This document shows, in pieces, positions 40,687-49,254 of a stretch of 64,000 nucleotides of DNA. Positions within the stretch are counted from its first letter, which is position 1; the number at the start of each line of letters is the position of its first letter. The DNA lies in contig JAEUMY010000004.1 in the NCBI GenBank assembly GCA_016791265.1, forward strand, positions 1 through 64,000. Reading direction: 5' to 3'. Position numbers and translations under genes: made by a program. The DNA is from Betaproteobacteria bacterium. GTDB lineage: Bacteria; Pseudomonadota; Gammaproteobacteria; Burkholderiales; Usitatibacteraceae. The notes under the pieces are model-generated. The model was given only the letters and a program-made list of their open reading frames with translations. It did not search any database and was not told the origin of the DNA.

Positions 40687-41847
40687 ATGCTGCTGAAAAA
40701 ACTGTTCACGATGATGGCGGAGAAGAAGGCCTCGGACATATTCGTGTCCGCCGGCACGCCGATCCAGATCAAAATCAACGGCGCCGCGATGCCAGTGAAT
40801 CCGCAGGTGCTTTCGGGCGAGGATGCCAAGAAAATCTGCTACGAGATTCTCACGCCCGCGCAGATCGAGCGACTGGAGAAGGAACGCGAGCTGAACATTT
40901 CGTTTCCCATCGACGGCGTGGGCAACTTTCGCGTCAACATGTTCTGGCAGAAGGGCAGCGTCGGCGCGGTGGTGCGCTACATCACCACCAACATCCCGGA
41001 CATGCGCACGCTGGGGCTGCCGCAGATTCTCGCCCAACTCATCATGGAAAAGCGCGGGCTGATCCTGTTCGTGGGCGCCACCGGATCGGGCAAGTCGACC
41101 TCGCTGGCCTCGATGATCGAGTTCCGCAACCAGTCAAAGCCGGGCCACATCCTCACGTTCGAGGACCCGATCGAGTACGTGTTCAGGAGCAAGAAGTCGG
41201 TCGTCAATCAGCGCGAGATCGGCAACGATTCGTTGAGTTTCATGGAAGCCGGCCGCAATGCGATGCGGCAAGCCCCGGACGTCATTCTGGTCGGCGAAAT
41301 CCGTGACGTGGAAACCATGAAGATGGCCATGATGTACTCCCTCTCCGGCCACCTGTGTCTGGCAACGCTGCACGCGAACAACAGCTACCACGCGCTGAAT
41401 CGCATCATCAACTTCTTCCCGCTGGATCAACGCGCGGTGCTGTTGAGCGATTTGTCGGTGTCGCTGCGGGCGATCATTTCCCAGCGTCTGGTGAAAAATA
41501 TCGATGGCGGCCGCTCCGCCGCCATTGAAATCCTGCTCAACACCACCAACATCGCCGAGCTGGTGGCCGAGGGCCGCGTCTCCGAAATCAAGGAGGCGAT
41601 GGAGAAGAGCCTGACGCCCGGTTCGCAGACCTTCGAGCAGGATTTGTTTCGGCTCATCAAGAGCGAGAAGATCACCGTCGAAGAAGGCATCGCCAATGCG
41701 GACTCGCCGACCAACCTCTCGCTCATCATCGGCAACTCCGGCTTCAAGCCCATCTACAAGGACGGCGCCCCGCCGCCCAGCGCGCCCAGCCGCCACGGCG
41801 CGCCGTCGTTCTCGGAGTTCAAAATCGACGCGGACGCCGAACGTTGA
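40687..41847 (+). CDS. pilU: Type IV pilus retraction ATPase, PilT/PilU family
   Basis: A 386-aa hexameric ATPase. Walker A GATGSGKST lies at about residues 130-138, followed by the Asp box HILTFEDPIEYVF, Walker B DVILVGEIRD and the His box LATLHANNSYHALNRIINFFP. The length and the C-terminal extension fit PilU better than PilT (about 345 aa). ATG follows GGAGGAG. No pilT or other pilus gene adjoins; a PilB/GspE-type ATPase is at 58351. Confidence 0.88.
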   Translation: MLLKKLFTMMAEKKASDIFVSAGTPIQIKINGAAMPVNPQVLSGEDAKKICYEILTPAQIERLEKERELNISFPIDGVGNFRVNMFWQKGSVGAVVRYITTNIPDMRTLGLPQILAQLIMEKRGLILFVGATGSGKSTSLASMIEFRNQSKPGHILTFEDPIEYVFRSKKSVVNQREIGNDSLSFMEAGRNAMRQAPDVILVGEIRDVETMKMAMMYSLSGHLCLATLHANNSYHALNRIINFFPLDQRAVLLSDLSVSLRAIISQRLVKNIDGGRSAAIEILLNTTNIAELVAEGRVSEIKEAMEKSLTPGSQTFEQDLFRLIKSEKITVEEGIANADSPTNLSLIIGNSGFKPIYKDGAPPPSAPSRHGAPSFSEFKIDADAER

Positions 41848-41862
41848 TCGCAGGAGACGCCC

Positions 41863-42390
41863 ATGCGCACCCTTGAAGAGCGGATCACCCAGTACGCCGC
41901 CTACCATCGCGACCGCCGCAACATCGCCACGCATTTCGTGGGCATTCCACTGATCGTGTTCTCTGTGACGCTGGCGCTGTCGGTCTGGTCGATGCCACTG
42001 GGATCCATCGCGCTTTCAGCGGCGATCATCGCGGCTGCGGTTGCGGGGATTTACTACCTCAAGCTTGATTTTGCGCTCGGCGTGGCCATGGCCGTCTATC
42101 TCGCCTTGAACTGCGTTCTTGCGCAGGAGATGGCTGCGATGCTCGGCACCGCGAACAGCTTGTGGGCCGCGCTGATCGCCTTCGTGGTGGGCTGGGCGCT
42201 GCAGTTCTGGGGCCACAAGTTCGAGGGCATGAAGCCCGCCTTCGTGGACGACATCATGGGCCTCGTCATCGGCCCGCTCTTCATCATGACCGAGGTGTTC
42301 TTCATGCTGGGTCTGAAGTCCAAGTTGAAGCAGTATGTCGAGGCCCGCGTCGGCCCGGTGGTGGCGCGGCGGGAACATCAGGCGACATGA
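41863..42390 (+). CDS. DUF962 / Mpo1-like membrane protein
   Basis: A 175-aa protein with four membrane segments. The N-terminus LEERITQYAAYHRDRRNIATHFVGIPLIVFS has the conserved HxxxxNxxTHxxG pattern of the Mpo1 family, whose yeast member is an iron-dependent dioxygenase in 2-hydroxy fatty acid degradation. WALQFWGHKFEGMKPAF supplies further histidines. Its stop overlaps the next gene as ATGA, and that gene is a second, shorter DUF962 member. Confidence 0.88.
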   Translation: MRTLEERITQYAAYHRDRRNIATHFVGIPLIVFSVTLALSVWSMPLGSIALSAAIIAAAVAGIYYLKLDFALGVAMAVYLALNCVLAQEMAAMLGTANSLWAALIAFVVGWALQFWGHKFEGMKPAFVDDIMGLVIGPLFIMTEVFFMLGLKSKLKQYVEARVGPVVARREHQAT

Positions 42391-42737
42391 ACATGACGAG
42401 CGAGCCGCGCTTCAAGTCCTTTGGGGAGTTCTACCCGTTCTACCTGGGTGAGCACCTCAATCCCGTTTGCCGGACGCTGCACTTCGTGGGCAGCACGCTC
42501 GTGCTGCTGCTCATCGTGGCGGCGGTGATGACGCGGCAATGGAGTCTGCTGATCGCCGTGCCGTTCGCCGGATACGGTTTCGCGTGGATCGGCCACTTCG
42601 TCTTCGAGAAGAACAAGCCGGCCACTTTCAAGTATCCCGGCTGGAGCCTGATGGGTGACTGGGTGATGTACTGGCAGCTGCTCACCCGCCAGATTCACTT
42701 CGACGGGCGCGCGGACGCGTCCGCCGCCTCACAGTAA
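42387..42737 (+). CDS. Short DUF962 membrane protein
   Basis: A 116-aa protein: FKSFGEFYPFYLGEHLNPVCRTLHFVGST then two membrane segments and GYGFAWIGHFVFEKNKPATFKYPGWSLMGDW in two parts. This is the half-length DUF962 type. It is translationally coupled (ATGA) to the longer paralogue upstream, so the two products may work together. Function unknown. Confidence 0.88.
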   Translation: MNMTSEPRFKSFGEFYPFYLGEHLNPVCRTLHFVGSTLVLLLIVAAVMTRQWSLLIAVPFAGYGFAWIGHFVFEKNKPATFKYPGWSLMGDWVMYWQLLTRQIHFDGRADASAASQ

Positions 42738-42775
42738 CCCCGGGAAGAAGCCGCATCACGGCGATTCGCCGAGAT

Positions 42776-42787
42776 GCGAATATTCGC
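42776..42787. repeat. Iterated palindrome before prmB
   Basis: Directly upstream of the prmB ribosome binding site, 13 bases before the ATG. Confidence 0.9.
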
Positions 42788-42799
42788 AAGAGAAGAGCC

Positions 42800-43741
42800 A
42801 TGCAGAAGCCCAAGTTCTACGACCCGGAAAGCACCCAGCACAAGGGGCTGTGGGATCTGGCGCAGGAGGATCTCCTCACCGTGCGCGACCTGCTTCGCTT
42901 CGGCGTCTCGCGGTTCAACGAGGCCAAGCTCTTTTTCGGCCACGGCTCGCAGAACGCGTATGACGAAGCGGTTTATCTGCTGCTGCACACGCTGCACCTG
43001 CCGCTGGATCAGCTCGATCCCTGGCTGGATGCGCGGCTGCCGGAGGCGGAGCGCAATCTCGTGCTGTCCATTTTCAAACGCCGCGTGAAAGAGCGCCTAC
43101 CCGCCGCCTACCTCACCAACGAGGCGTGGCTTGGCGACTACACGTTTTACGTGGACAAGCGCGTGATCGTGCCCCGTTCGTTCATCGCCGAACTGCTGCG
43201 CGAGGACATGGCGCCGTGGGTGGAAGAGCCGGAGAAGGTCACCAGCGTGCTCGATCTTTGCACGGGCTCGGGCTGCCTCGCCATCCTGGCCGCCCTCACC
43301 TTCCCCAATGCGCAGGTCGAGGCCGTGGATCTCTCGCAGGACGCGCTCGACGTGGCCCGTCGCAACATCTCCGACTACCGCCTCGACGGCCGCATCAAGC
43401 TGATCGAGTCGGACATGAACGAGGCGCTGAAAGGCCGCAAGTACGACATCATCATCTCCAACCCGCCGTACGTCACCGCGGAATCCATGGGCGCGCTGCC
43501 TGACGAATACCGCCACGAGCCCATGATGGCGCTGGCCTCCGGCGAGGATGGTCTGGATCACGTGCGCGTCATCCTCGACAACGCCCCGAAACACCTCAAC
43601 GAGCACGGCATCCTCGTCGTGGAAGTGGGCTACAACCGGGAAGGCGTCGAGGCGACGTTCCCGGATGTGCCGTTCATCTGGCCGGAGACGAGTGCGGGGG
43701 ATGGGGTGGTGTTTCTGCTGAACAAGGCGGACCTGAAATAG
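42800..43741 (+). CDS. prmB: Ribosomal protein uL3 glutamine methyltransferase
   Basis: A 313-aa AdoMet enzyme that methylates a glutamine of ribosomal protein L3. AdoMet motif LDLCTGSGCLAILAA and the catalytic NPPY in IISNPPYVTAESM define the HemK/PrmB class; LIVPRSFI-like VIVPRSFIAELL and the N-terminal helical domain fit PrmB. An iterated palindrome (42776-42787) sits directly before the ribosome binding site AAGAGAAGAG. Confidence 0.95.
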   Translation: MQKPKFYDPESTQHKGLWDLAQEDLLTVRDLLRFGVSRFNEAKLFFGHGSQNAYDEAVYLLLHTLHLPLDQLDPWLDARLPEAERNLVLSIFKRRVKERLPAAYLTNEAWLGDYTFYVDKRVIVPRSFIAELLREDMAPWVEEPEKVTSVLDLCTGSGCLAILAALTFPNAQVEAVDLSQDALDVARRNISDYRLDGRIKLIESDMNEALKGRKYDIIISNPPYVTAESMGALPDEYRHEPMMALASGEDGLDHVRVILDNAPKHLNEHGILVVEVGYNREGVEATFPDVPFIWPETSAGDGVVFLLNKADLK

Positions 43742-43746
43742 CCGGC

Positions 43747-43947
43747 ATGTCGAGGCGCCAGCGAAATCGATCCGAAGAAAACTTCTTGCGCTGGTGTTGG
43801 GGCGTAATGGGCGTTGTGATACTTGTCCCAACAATCATTGAGTTCACGAAGAATTCTGATCCGGGCTTTGGAGCATATGCGGCCGCTCTCATCGGCTTCG
43901 CGACCTTGCTGAATGCAGTGCTTGGTCCGAAAGACTGGCTCGGTTGA
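43747..43947 (+). CDS. Possible small membrane protein
   Basis: 66 codons, five bases after prmB: a charged N-terminus (MSRRQRNRSEENF) and two hydrophobic segments (WGVMGVVILVPTIIEF, AAALIGFATLLNAVL). Base composition is lower in GC than the neighbours. No ribosome binding site is obvious and I recognise no family, so this may be a chance frame. Confidence 0.4.
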   Translation: MSRRQRNRSEENFLRWCWGVMGVVILVPTIIEFTKNSDPGFGAYAAALIGFATLLNAVLGPKDWLG

Positions 43948-44300
43948 AGTCAAGTTTCCTGCATGGCACGAACGCCTCGCGTTCGGTCCCCGTAGAGAGC
44001 GCCGAGTAACGCAGGCTGACGCGGGGCAGTCGGCGAGGACTGTCTGAGGGTCGCGGGTGGACTCATCCGAACCTGCAAACATTGTTCGCGACCCGAGTTC
44101 CGCAGCCGCCGCGGCGGGCGAGTAACGCAGGGCACGGCGCGCGCCTTGGCGCTCACCCGCGCTCGACCCGGGGTCGCCTTTCTTTGGCGAAGCAAAGAAA
44201 GTGACTTGCCGCCGACCAACCCCCGGCAAGTTAGATATTGCGCAAACCTCGCAAACTAGCAGAACACGAATCTGGACTCCGGCCTTCGCCGGAATGACAG
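43948..44300. repeat. Composite extragenic repeat region
   Basis: About 350 bases without a gene. It contains a perfect 9-bp hairpin CTTTCTTTG-GCGAAG-CAAAGAAAG (44178-44201), a hairpin TCCGGC-CTTC-GCCGGA (44278-44293) followed by ATGAC, and two AGTAACGCAGG units (44004 and 44121 areas). Both hairpin types are familiar as dispersed extragenic repeats in Burkholderiales and relatives. It separates the prmB unit from the convergent fadD. Confidence 0.65.
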
Positions 44301-45974
44301 CTATCCCGCATCCCGCAACGCCCTTCTCAACACCTTCCCCACATTCGTTTTCGGCAGCGAGTCCCTGAACTCGATCACCCTCGGCCGCTTGTAGCCGGTG
44401 AGATTTTCCTTGCAGTACTCGGCCAGCGCTTCCTTGGTGAGCGCCGGATCCTTCTTCACCACGACCAGTTTCACCGCCTCGCCCGAATGCTCGTCCGGCA
44501 CGCCGACCGCCGCGCACTCCATCACGCCGGGATGCATGGCGACCACATCCTCGATTTCGTTGGGATACACGTTGAAGCCGGACACGAGGATCATGTCCTT
44601 CTTGCGGTCGACGATCTTGATGTAGCCGTTGGCTTCCATCACGCCGATGTCGCCGGAGCGGAAGAAGCCGTCGTCGAACATGACTTTCGCGGTCTCGTCG
44701 GGGCGCTGCCAGTAGCCGACCATGACTTGCGGCCCGCGAATGCATATCTCGCCGGGTTGGCCGATGGCGACCGACTTGCCCTCGTCGTCGCGGATGTCGA
44801 TTTCAGTCGAGGGCATCGGCAGGCCGACGGTGGCTGTATAGGCATCCGACATGACCGGGTTGCAGGTCGCGCCACTGGTGGTCTCGGTGAGTCCGTAGCC
44901 TTCCACGATGGCGCTTCCGGTCAGCGCCTTCCACCGGTCGGCCACCGCGCGCTGCACGGCCATGCCGCCGCCGTTGGAAATACGCAGATCCGAGAAGTCC
45001 AGCTGCTGAAAGCCCGGATGCATGGCCATCGCGTTGAACAACGTGTTCACCGCTGGAAACAGATTGACCTTGTGCGGCTGCAACGCCTTCACCACCGAAT
45101 CGAAATCGCGCGGATTGGGAATGAGGATGCAGAGCGCCCCGCCGCGCATTCCCAGCCACAGGCAGGAGACCAGCGCGAAGATGTGATAAAGCGGCAGCGC
45201 TACAACCACCTTCATCTGCTCGATGGGCTTGTCGGTATGCAGCGCGGGCTCAAGCCAAGCCTCGGAAACGAGGACGTTGCCGGCGACGTTGCGATGCACG
45301 AGCATCGCGCCCTTCGACACGCCGGTCGTACCGCCCGTGTACTGCAGGAACGCAAGGTCCTCCGGGCCGGGGGAGGCCATCTTGAGGGTCATGCCTCCAC
45401 CGCGTGACACAGCGTCGTTGAACCACGTGGCGCCTGGCAGGTTGTAGGCGGGCACCGCCTTCTTGATGTTGCGCACGACGTAGTTGGTGATGAAGCCCTT
45501 GACCAGGCCCAGCATGTCGCCGATGGACGCGAGCACGACATGCTTCACGTTGGTCTGCTTGATCACCTGCTCGACCGTCGTGGCGAACATCTCCATCACG
45601 ATGATGGCTTCGGCGCCACTGTCCTTGAGCTGATGCTCAAGCTCCCGCGGCGTGTAGAGCGGGTTCACGTTCACCACCACATGGCCCGCGCGCAGAATGG
45701 CGCAAAGCGCCACCACATATTGCGGCACGTTGGGCATCATGATCGCCACCCGCGAGCCCGGCGCCATGCCCAGCGACTGCAACCATGCGCCCAACGCGCG
45801 AGACTGGCGGTCGATCTCGGCGTAAGTAATCTGCTTGCCCATGAAATCGACCAAGCCTCTTTGCGAATATTCGCGAAAGGACTTGTCCATCAGATCAATC
45901 AGTGTGGGGCAGGCGTTGAGATCCACCTCCGCCGGCACCCCCGGGGGGTAGCTCTTCAGCCAGACTTTCTCCAT
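44301..45974 (-). CDS. fadD: Long-chain-fatty-acid--CoA ligase
   Basis: A 557-aa AMP-forming ligase. P-loop YTGGTTGVSKGAML, the adenylate motif GYGLTETTSG, the hinge GYIKIVDRKKDMILVSGFNV and the catalytic Lys near the C-terminus (PKTNVGKVLRRALRD) are present. N-terminal VWLKSYPPGVPAEVDLN is typical of FadD. ATG 45974 follows GGAGGAGAGG; a TTG four codons upstream is in frame. The palindrome reads EYS near residue 39 (FREYSQRGL). Confidence 0.93.
   Translation of the reverse strand: MEKVWLKSYPPGVPAEVDLNACPTLIDLMDKSFREYSQRGLVDFMGKQITYAEIDRQSRALGAWLQSLGMAPGSRVAIMMPNVPQYVVALCAILRAGHVVVNVNPLYTPRELEHQLKDSGAEAIIVMEMFATTVEQVIKQTNVKHVVLASIGDMLGLVKGFITNYVVRNIKKAVPAYNLPGATWFNDAVSRGGGMTLKMASPGPEDLAFLQYTGGTTGVSKGAMLVHRNVAGNVLVSEAWLEPALHTDKPIEQMKVVVALPLYHIFALVSCLWLGMRGGALCILIPNPRDFDSVVKALQPHKVNLFPAVNTLFNAMAMHPGFQQLDFSDLRISNGGGMAVQRAVADRWKALTGSAIVEGYGLTETTSGATCNPVMSDAYTATVGLPMPSTEIDIRDDEGKSVAIGQPGEICIRGPQVMVGYWQRPDETAKVMFDDGFFRSGDIGVMEANGYIKIVDRKKDMILVSGFNVYPNEIEDVVAMHPGVMECAAVGVPDEHSGEAVKLVVVKKDPALTKEALAEYCKENLTGYKRPRVIEFRDSLPKTNVGKVLRRALRDAG
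45863..45874. repeat. Iterated palindrome in fadD
   Basis: Read as EYS (FREYSQRGL). Confidence 0.9.
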
Positions 45975-45998
45975 CCTCTCCTCCAATCGGTTCTATTT

Positions 45999-46083
45999 TT
46001 TCACCACGGAGACCACCGGGAACACGGAGAAGTCGGCAATTCCAAGCCAGTCGCTCCGTGGTCTCTGTGGTCTCCGTGGTTCA
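45999..46083. repeat. Inverted repeat between fadD and acyl-CoA dehydrogenase
   Basis: ACCACGGAGACCACCGGGAA (from 46003) pairs with CTCCGTGGTCTCTGTGGTCT and its continuation (46054-46081). The GGAGACCACGGAG unit is a common dispersed extragenic repeat. The right arm abuts the stop codon of the acyl-CoA dehydrogenase gene and may end its transcript. Confidence 0.65.
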
Positions 46084-47304
46084 GCTCTTGACCCTGTACC
46101 GCCCCAATTCGTTCTTGGCAATGGCGTTGCGGTGTACCTCGTCGGGTCCATCCGCCAGGCGCAGGATGCGCGCCCAGGAATACGCCTCGGCCAGGGGGAA
46201 ATCGTCGCACAAACCGCCGCCGCCGTGCGCCTGCATGGCCCAGTCGATGACCTGGCAGGCCATGGTGGGCACGGCCACCTTGATCATGGCGATCTCGTTC
46301 CTGGCGTTCTTGTTGCCGGCCTGGTCCATTTTCCACGCACAGTTCAGCACCAGCAGGCGCGCCTGGTCGATCATGATGCGCGCCTCGGCGATACGCTCCT
46401 GCCAGACCGTCTGCGCGGCGATGGGCTTCCCAAACGCCACCCGCGCGCTGACCCGCTGGCAGAGCAGCTCCAGCGCATGCTCGGCGGAGCCGATGAGGCG
46501 CATGCAGTGATGCACCCGGCCGGGCCCCAGCCGGCCCTGCGCGATTTCAAAGCCACGGCCTTCGCCCAGCAGCAGGTTCTCCGCCGGCACGCGCACGTTG
46601 TCAAAGGTGAGTTCGCAATGCCCGGACGGCGCATCGTCATAGCCCAGCACGTTGAGCGTCCGGTCAATGGTTAGACCTGGCGCGTCACGCGGCACGAGGA
46701 TCATGGACTGCTGCGTGTGCTTGTCCGCGTCCGGATTGGTCTTACCCATGACGATGAAGATGGCGCAGCGCGGATCGCCCGCATTGGTGATCCACCACTT
46801 GCGGCCGTTGATGACGTAGTCGTTGCCATCGCGCACGACGGAGGTCGCGATGTTGGTCGCGTCCGACGAGGCCACGTCCGGCTCGGTCATGGCGAAGGCG
46901 GAGCGGATTTCGCCTGCGAGCAGCGGCATCAGCCACTTCTGCTTCTGCGCCTCGGTGCCGTAAAGGACCAGCGTCTCCATGTTGCCGGTGTCCGGCGCAT
47001 TGCAATTGAACACGCTGGGCGACCACAACACACGGCCGGTGATTTCGGCCAGCGGGGCGTATTCCAGGTTGGTCAGGCCGGCGCCGTACTTTTCGTCGGG
47101 CAGGAAGAGGTTCCACAGCCCGGCTGCCTTGGCTTTGGCTTTCAGCTCTTCCACCACCGGCACCGGCGTCCAGCGCTTGCCCGCCGCGGTGTTGGCGGCC
47201 AGCTCGTCGTGGAAACGCTTCTCGTTGGGGTGAATGTGCTCGGCGAAGAACGCGTTCATGCGTTCGATCAGGCCGAGCATTTTGGGGGTGTAGGCGAAAT
47301 TCAT
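46081..47304 (-). CDS. Acyl-CoA dehydrogenase
   Basis: A 407-aa flavoenzyme. [16 protein letters not shown] and [12 protein letters not shown] are the FAD/substrate signatures, and the C-terminus has [23 protein letters not shown] in two parts. It belongs to the ACAD10/11-like subfamily (long N-terminus [20 protein letters not shown]). ATG 47304 follows GGAG; the frame extends upstream over a repeat and is not taken. The next gene upstream, an APH-type kinase, is the usual partner of this subfamily. Confidence 0.93.
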   Translation of the reverse strand: MNFAYTPKMLGLIERMNAFFAEHIHPNEKRFHDELAANTAAGKRWTPVPVVEELKAKAKAAGLWNLFLPDEKYGAGLTNLEYAPLAEITGRVLWSPSVFNCNAPDTGNMETLVLYGTEAQKQKWLMPLLAGEIRSAFAMTEPDVASSDATNIATSVVRDGNDYVINGRKWWITNAGDPRCAIFIVMGKTNPDADKHTQQSMILVPRDAPGLTIDRTLNVLGYDDAPSGHCELTFDNVRVPAENLLLGEGRGFEIAQGRLGPGRVHHCMRLIGSAEHALELLCQRVSARVAFGKPIAAQTVWQERIAEARIMIDQARLLVLNCAWKMDQAGNKNARNEIAMIKVAVPTMACQVIDWAMQAHGGGGLCDDFPLAEAYSWARILRLADGPDEVHRNAIAKNELGRYRVKS

Positions 47305-47333
47305 TTCATCTCCAAACTTGATCATCACACTCC

Positions 47334-47427
47334 GTTCGTCCTGAGGTATCGAAGGACGAACGCACCTCTCCGATTTCCGTTGAGCCATCGCCAGCTCACG
47401 TCCACCCTTCGATACCTCAGGGCGAAC
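47334..47427. repeat. Extragenic repeat pair
   Basis: A unit GTTCGTCC-N12-GGACGAAC (47334-47361, itself a hairpin) recurs inverted at 47404-47427 (CCTTCGATACCTCAGGGCGAAC). Units of this GTATCGAAGGACGAAC type are very common extragenic repeats in bacteria. It occupies the gap between the kinase and dehydrogenase genes. Confidence 0.7.
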
Positions 47428-47446
47428 GAAACGGGACGACAATCAC

Positions 47447-48517
47447 TTAATTCATCTTCTCAGCGAACTTCCACCCCAGCCCCGCCACCATCGGCGCCGC
47501 CTTGCCCATTTCGATGGCCTGCGCGCTGGACGCTGTGCCGTCCACAACCCGCTTGGCGATGCCTTGCAAGATGCCGGCCATGCGGAACAGGTTGTAGGCG
47601 AGGTAGAAATCCATGTGCGGAATGCCGGGCCGGCCGGTGCGTTCGCAGTACATTTCGGTGTACTTGCGAATATTCGGAATGCCCAGTTCGTCCAGCTTCA
47701 CGCCGGCCAGGCCACGCGCCGGGCCGGGCGGCATGACCCACACCATGCAGTGATAGGCGAAGTCAGCCAGCGGATGACCCAGGGTCGAAAGCTCCCAGTC
47801 CAGCACGGCCAGCACGCGCGGCTCGGTGGGATGCCAGATGAGATTGTCGAGGCGATAGTCGCCATGCACGATGGTCGTCTCGTCCCCGGCCGGAATGTGC
47901 GCGGGTAGCCAGTCGATGAGCGCATCCATGGCCGGAATCTTTTCCGTCTCGGATGCCCGATACTGCTTGGTCCAGCGAGTGATCTGGCGTTCGAAATAGT
48001 TGCCGGGCTTGCCGAACTCGGCGAGACCGATGGCGGCGTAGTCCACGGAATGCAGTGCCGCGATGACCCGGTTCATCTCCGCGAATATTCGAATGCGCTC
48101 GTCGTTTGAGAATCCCGGCAGCGCCGGGTCCCAGAGCACGCGGCCTTCCACGAACGCCATGATGAAGAACGCACGGCCGATAACCGCTTCATCCGCGCAA
48201 AGCGCGTACATCCTGGCCACCGGCACACCGCTCCCCGCCAGCGCCTTCATGACCGCGAACTCGCGCTCGATGGCGTGGGCGGAGGGCAAGAGCTTCGCTG
48301 CCGGGCCGGGCTTGGCGCGCATCACGTAAGTCTTCGATGGCGTGATGAGTTTGAAAGTGGGATTGGACTGGCCGCCTTTGAATTGTTCGATGCTGAGCGG
48401 GCCGACAAAGCCCTCCACGTTGACGGCCAGCCAGCGCTCCAGCGCAGGCACATCGAACTTCTGGTTCTCAGCGACGGGGCGCGTGCCCGAATTTCCGTTG
48501 CCTGCATCAAGCGACAT
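47447..48517 (-). CDS. APH-family phosphotransferase (ACAD10-like kinase)
   Basis: A 356-aa aminoglycoside-phosphotransferase-fold protein: FKGGQSNPTFKLITP (ATP loop), TIVHGDYRLDNLIWHP (catalytic HGDYRLDN) and AVLDWELSTLGHPLADFAY (metal-binding Asp). Mammalian ACAD10/11 fuse this kinase to an acyl-CoA dehydrogenase and act on 4-hydroxy acids; adjacency here suggests the same two-step chemistry, by inference. Two near-copies of the iterated palindrome lie inside (47666, 48081). The start overlaps the upstream phosphatase gene by 11 bases. Confidence 0.92.
   Translation of the reverse strand: MSLDAGNGNSGTRPVAENQKFDVPALERWLAVNVEGFVGPLSIEQFKGGQSNPTFKLITPSKTYVMRAKPGPAAKLLPSAHAIEREFAVMKALAGSGVPVARMYALCADEAVIGRAFFIMAFVEGRVLWDPALPGFSNDERIRIFAEMNRVIAALHSVDYAAIGLAEFGKPGNYFERQITRWTKQYRASETEKIPAMDALIDWLPAHIPAGDETTIVHGDYRLDNLIWHPTEPRVLAVLDWELSTLGHPLADFAYHCMVWVMPPGPARGLAGVKLDELGIPNIRKYTEMYCERTGRPGIPHMDFYLAYNLFRMAGILQGIAKRVVDGTASSAQAIEMGKAAPMVAGLGWKFAEKMN
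47666..47677. repeat. One-mismatch iterated palindrome in APH-kinase gene
   Basis: GCGAATATTCGG; coding strand reads PNIR. Confidence 0.7.
48081..48092. repeat. One-mismatch iterated palindrome in APH-kinase gene
   Basis: GCGAATATTCGA; coding strand reads RIFA. Confidence 0.7.
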
Positions 48518-49232
48518 GCGACGTTCCTTTTCTGAATTTCAGGTACTGCTCGTACAGCGCTTCCATGGTGGTCTTGCGCGTACTGGTGTGAAGCTGATCC
48601 AGCGGCGCGTGGTTGATGAGGCGCACCGAGACATCGTGCCGGCCTTCGCCCACGTCGATGGCATTCACGCACGCCGGCGCCTGGGCCAGCCCGCCGATGA
48701 ACTGCTTCTGCCCAGTGAGGAGATACGACAGCACGGCACGATTGACGCCGCCGTGCAACACCAGCAGCACGACATCCCAGTCGGGGTCTGCGCGCAGCGC
48801 GTCCACGCGCGGCATGACGCGGTCCATGAGCGCCCCCACTGTCTCGCCACCCAGAAACCGCGTATCGAGGTTGACCACGCCGTCCATGGCGCCGACGAAT
48901 GCCTGCCGCAGCTCCGGATCGGGAATGGCGGAGAGCTTGCCGCCGCCGATCTCGCGCAAATCCGCATCGTGTTGCAGCGCCAGGGACTGGCCGGCGGCCG
49001 TCAGCGCGCGCTGTGCCGTTTCCACCGTCCGTTCGAGCCCGCTCACGATGACGCGATCAAAGCGAATATTCGCACTGGCGAATAGCCGGCCCGCCGCGTC
49101 GGCCTGGTCGCGGCCCTGCGCATTCAGCGGCACGGTGTCCGGCGGATGCGGACGGCCATCCGCATCGAAATAGGTCACGCTGCCGTGGCGCATGAGGAAA
49201 ATTCGGCGGCGCGCCGCGTCCTTGGCGATCAT
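48507..49232 (-). CDS. Histidine phosphatase family protein
   Basis: A 241-aa phosphoglycerate-mutase-like protein. The RHG motif is FLMRHGSVTYFD (catalytic His about 16), and the second His is in LVLHGGVNRAVLSYLL. ATG 49232 (MIAKDAARRRIFLMRHG) gives a compact N-terminus. Its coupling to the APH kinase gene suggests a role in the same pathway, possibly removing a phosphate. The palindrome reads ANIR (FASANIRFDRV). Confidence 0.88.
   Translation of the reverse strand: MIAKDAARRRIFLMRHGSVTYFDADGRPHPPDTVPLNAQGRDQADAAGRLFASANIRFDRVIVSGLERTVETAQRALTAAGQSLALQHDADLREIGGGKLSAIPDPELRQAFVGAMDGVVNLDTRFLGGETVGALMDRVMPRVDALRADPDWDVVLLVLHGGVNRAVLSYLLTGQKQFIGGLAQAPACVNAIDVGEGRHDVSVRLINHAPLDQLHTSTRKTTMEALYEQYLKFRKGTSHVA
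49062..49073. repeat. Iterated palindrome in histidine phosphatase gene
   Basis: Read as ANIR (ASANIRFD). Confidence 0.9.
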
Positions 49233-49254
49233 GTCTTGATACTCGAACGCGCGC

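Noticed and set aside
43747-43947. The 66-codon frame after prmB as a confident gene
   Set aside because: Kept only at low confidence because there is no ribosome binding site and no recognised family.
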